A DNA stretch of 33,298 nucleotides from Sphingomonadaceae bacterium (GTDB lineage: Bacteria > Pseudomonadota > Alphaproteobacteria > Sphingomonadales > Sphingomonadaceae): assembly GCA_002863155.1 (NCBI GenBank), contig PKED01000010.1:1-33298 (forward strand), in the 5' to 3' direction. Under the pieces are notes generated by a model that saw only the letters and a program-made list of their open reading frames with translations, was not told the DNA's origin and ran no database searches. Positions 33,164 to 33,298 of this stretch are shown here, in pieces (positions within the stretch are counted from its first letter, which is position 1; each line of letters starts with the position of its first letter). A program made the translations under genes and the position numbers.

Positions 33164-33298
33164 ATGCTCAAGACCAGCCTTCTCGTCGCATGCGCGGCGC
33201 CCGTTCTGGCCATCGGCCTCGCGATGCCGGCGAGCGCGCAGACCGCGCCCGAACCGGCGACCGTCGCGCCGCAGGACGATACCGATGTCGTCCCGGAG
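33164..33298 (+). CDS. Exported protein, N-terminal fragment; probably a TonB-dependent receptor
   Basis: The first 45 codons of a gene cut by the window end. They encode a signal peptide (SLLVACAAPVLAIGLAMPAS, cleavage likely after ASA) and an acidic segment containing QDDTDVVPE. In sphingomonads this arrangement commonly precedes the TonB box and plug of a TonB-dependent outer-membrane receptor, but no receptor domain is visible here. GGGAGAGAGAG (33153-33163) gives a strong ribosome-binding site. The position next to acyl-CoA dehydrogenases would fit substrate uptake. The receptor call is inference. Confidence 0.6.
   Translation, partial: MLKTSLLVACAAPVLAIGLAMPASAQTAPEPATVAPQDDTDVVPE

Overview
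The window is GC-rich chromosomal DNA from an alphaproteobacterium, most likely a Sphingomonadales member (Sphingomonas or a close relative). This assignment is inferred from protein character and gene arrangement: dnaA standing apart from dnaN, divergent secB / timA-mltA-smr, an rpmH-rnpA-yidD-yidC-engB operon, dense overlapping genes, TonB-receptor-type signal peptides, and 'GTCATTGCGAGC' palindromic repeats. No phage, insertion sequence, integrase, CRISPR array or toxin-antitoxin pair was seen.

Layout. About 0.3-10 kb is core: dnaA (+); a DUF4136-like lipoprotein (-); the operon secB-murJ-trpS (-); divergent from it timA-mltA-smr (+), followed by a membrane GGDEF/EAL protein (+). About 10-14.2 kb is mixed: dapE (-) abutting a divergent cupin gene (+), a compositionally distinct pentapeptide-repeat gene (+), a GST-like gene (-), a small membrane-anchored ORF (-) and an exported cyclophilin (+). 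A palindromic repeat at 14.2-14.3 kb separates the cyclophilin from the convergent operon rpmH-rnpA-yidD-yidC-engB (-, 17.5 to 14.3 kb), which supplies ribosomal protein L34, the RNase P protein, membrane insertase components and a ribosome-assembly GTPase. Next come a small membrane protein (-), comM/yifB (+), a DUF805 protein (+) and tRNA-Leu(CAA) (+).

After repeat-bearing spacer DNA there is an OmpR-type two-component system (-) with a secreted six-EF-hand protein upstream of it (-). From 23.4 kb the content becomes catabolic: a translationally coupled acyl-CoA ligase and thioesterase (-), a GST-SDR pair (+), a Tet-type MFS transporter (-), a 3-hydroxyisobutyrate-dehydrogenase-like oxidoreductase (-) with a divergent LysR regulator (+), two adjacent acyl-CoA dehydrogenases (+) that look like a heteromeric pair, and the first 45 codons of an exported protein, probably a TonB-dependent receptor. 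Together these suggest uptake, CoA activation and oxidation of an unidentified carboxylic acid; the substrate cannot be read from the sequence.

I did not find a convincing undescribed system. The best leads are regulatory or architectural: a terminator-like hairpin within the first nucleotides of the predicted rpmH operon transcript, the 11-bp divergent dapE/cupin junction, the repeat families, the foreign-looking pentapeptide gene, and the paired dehydrogenase locus.
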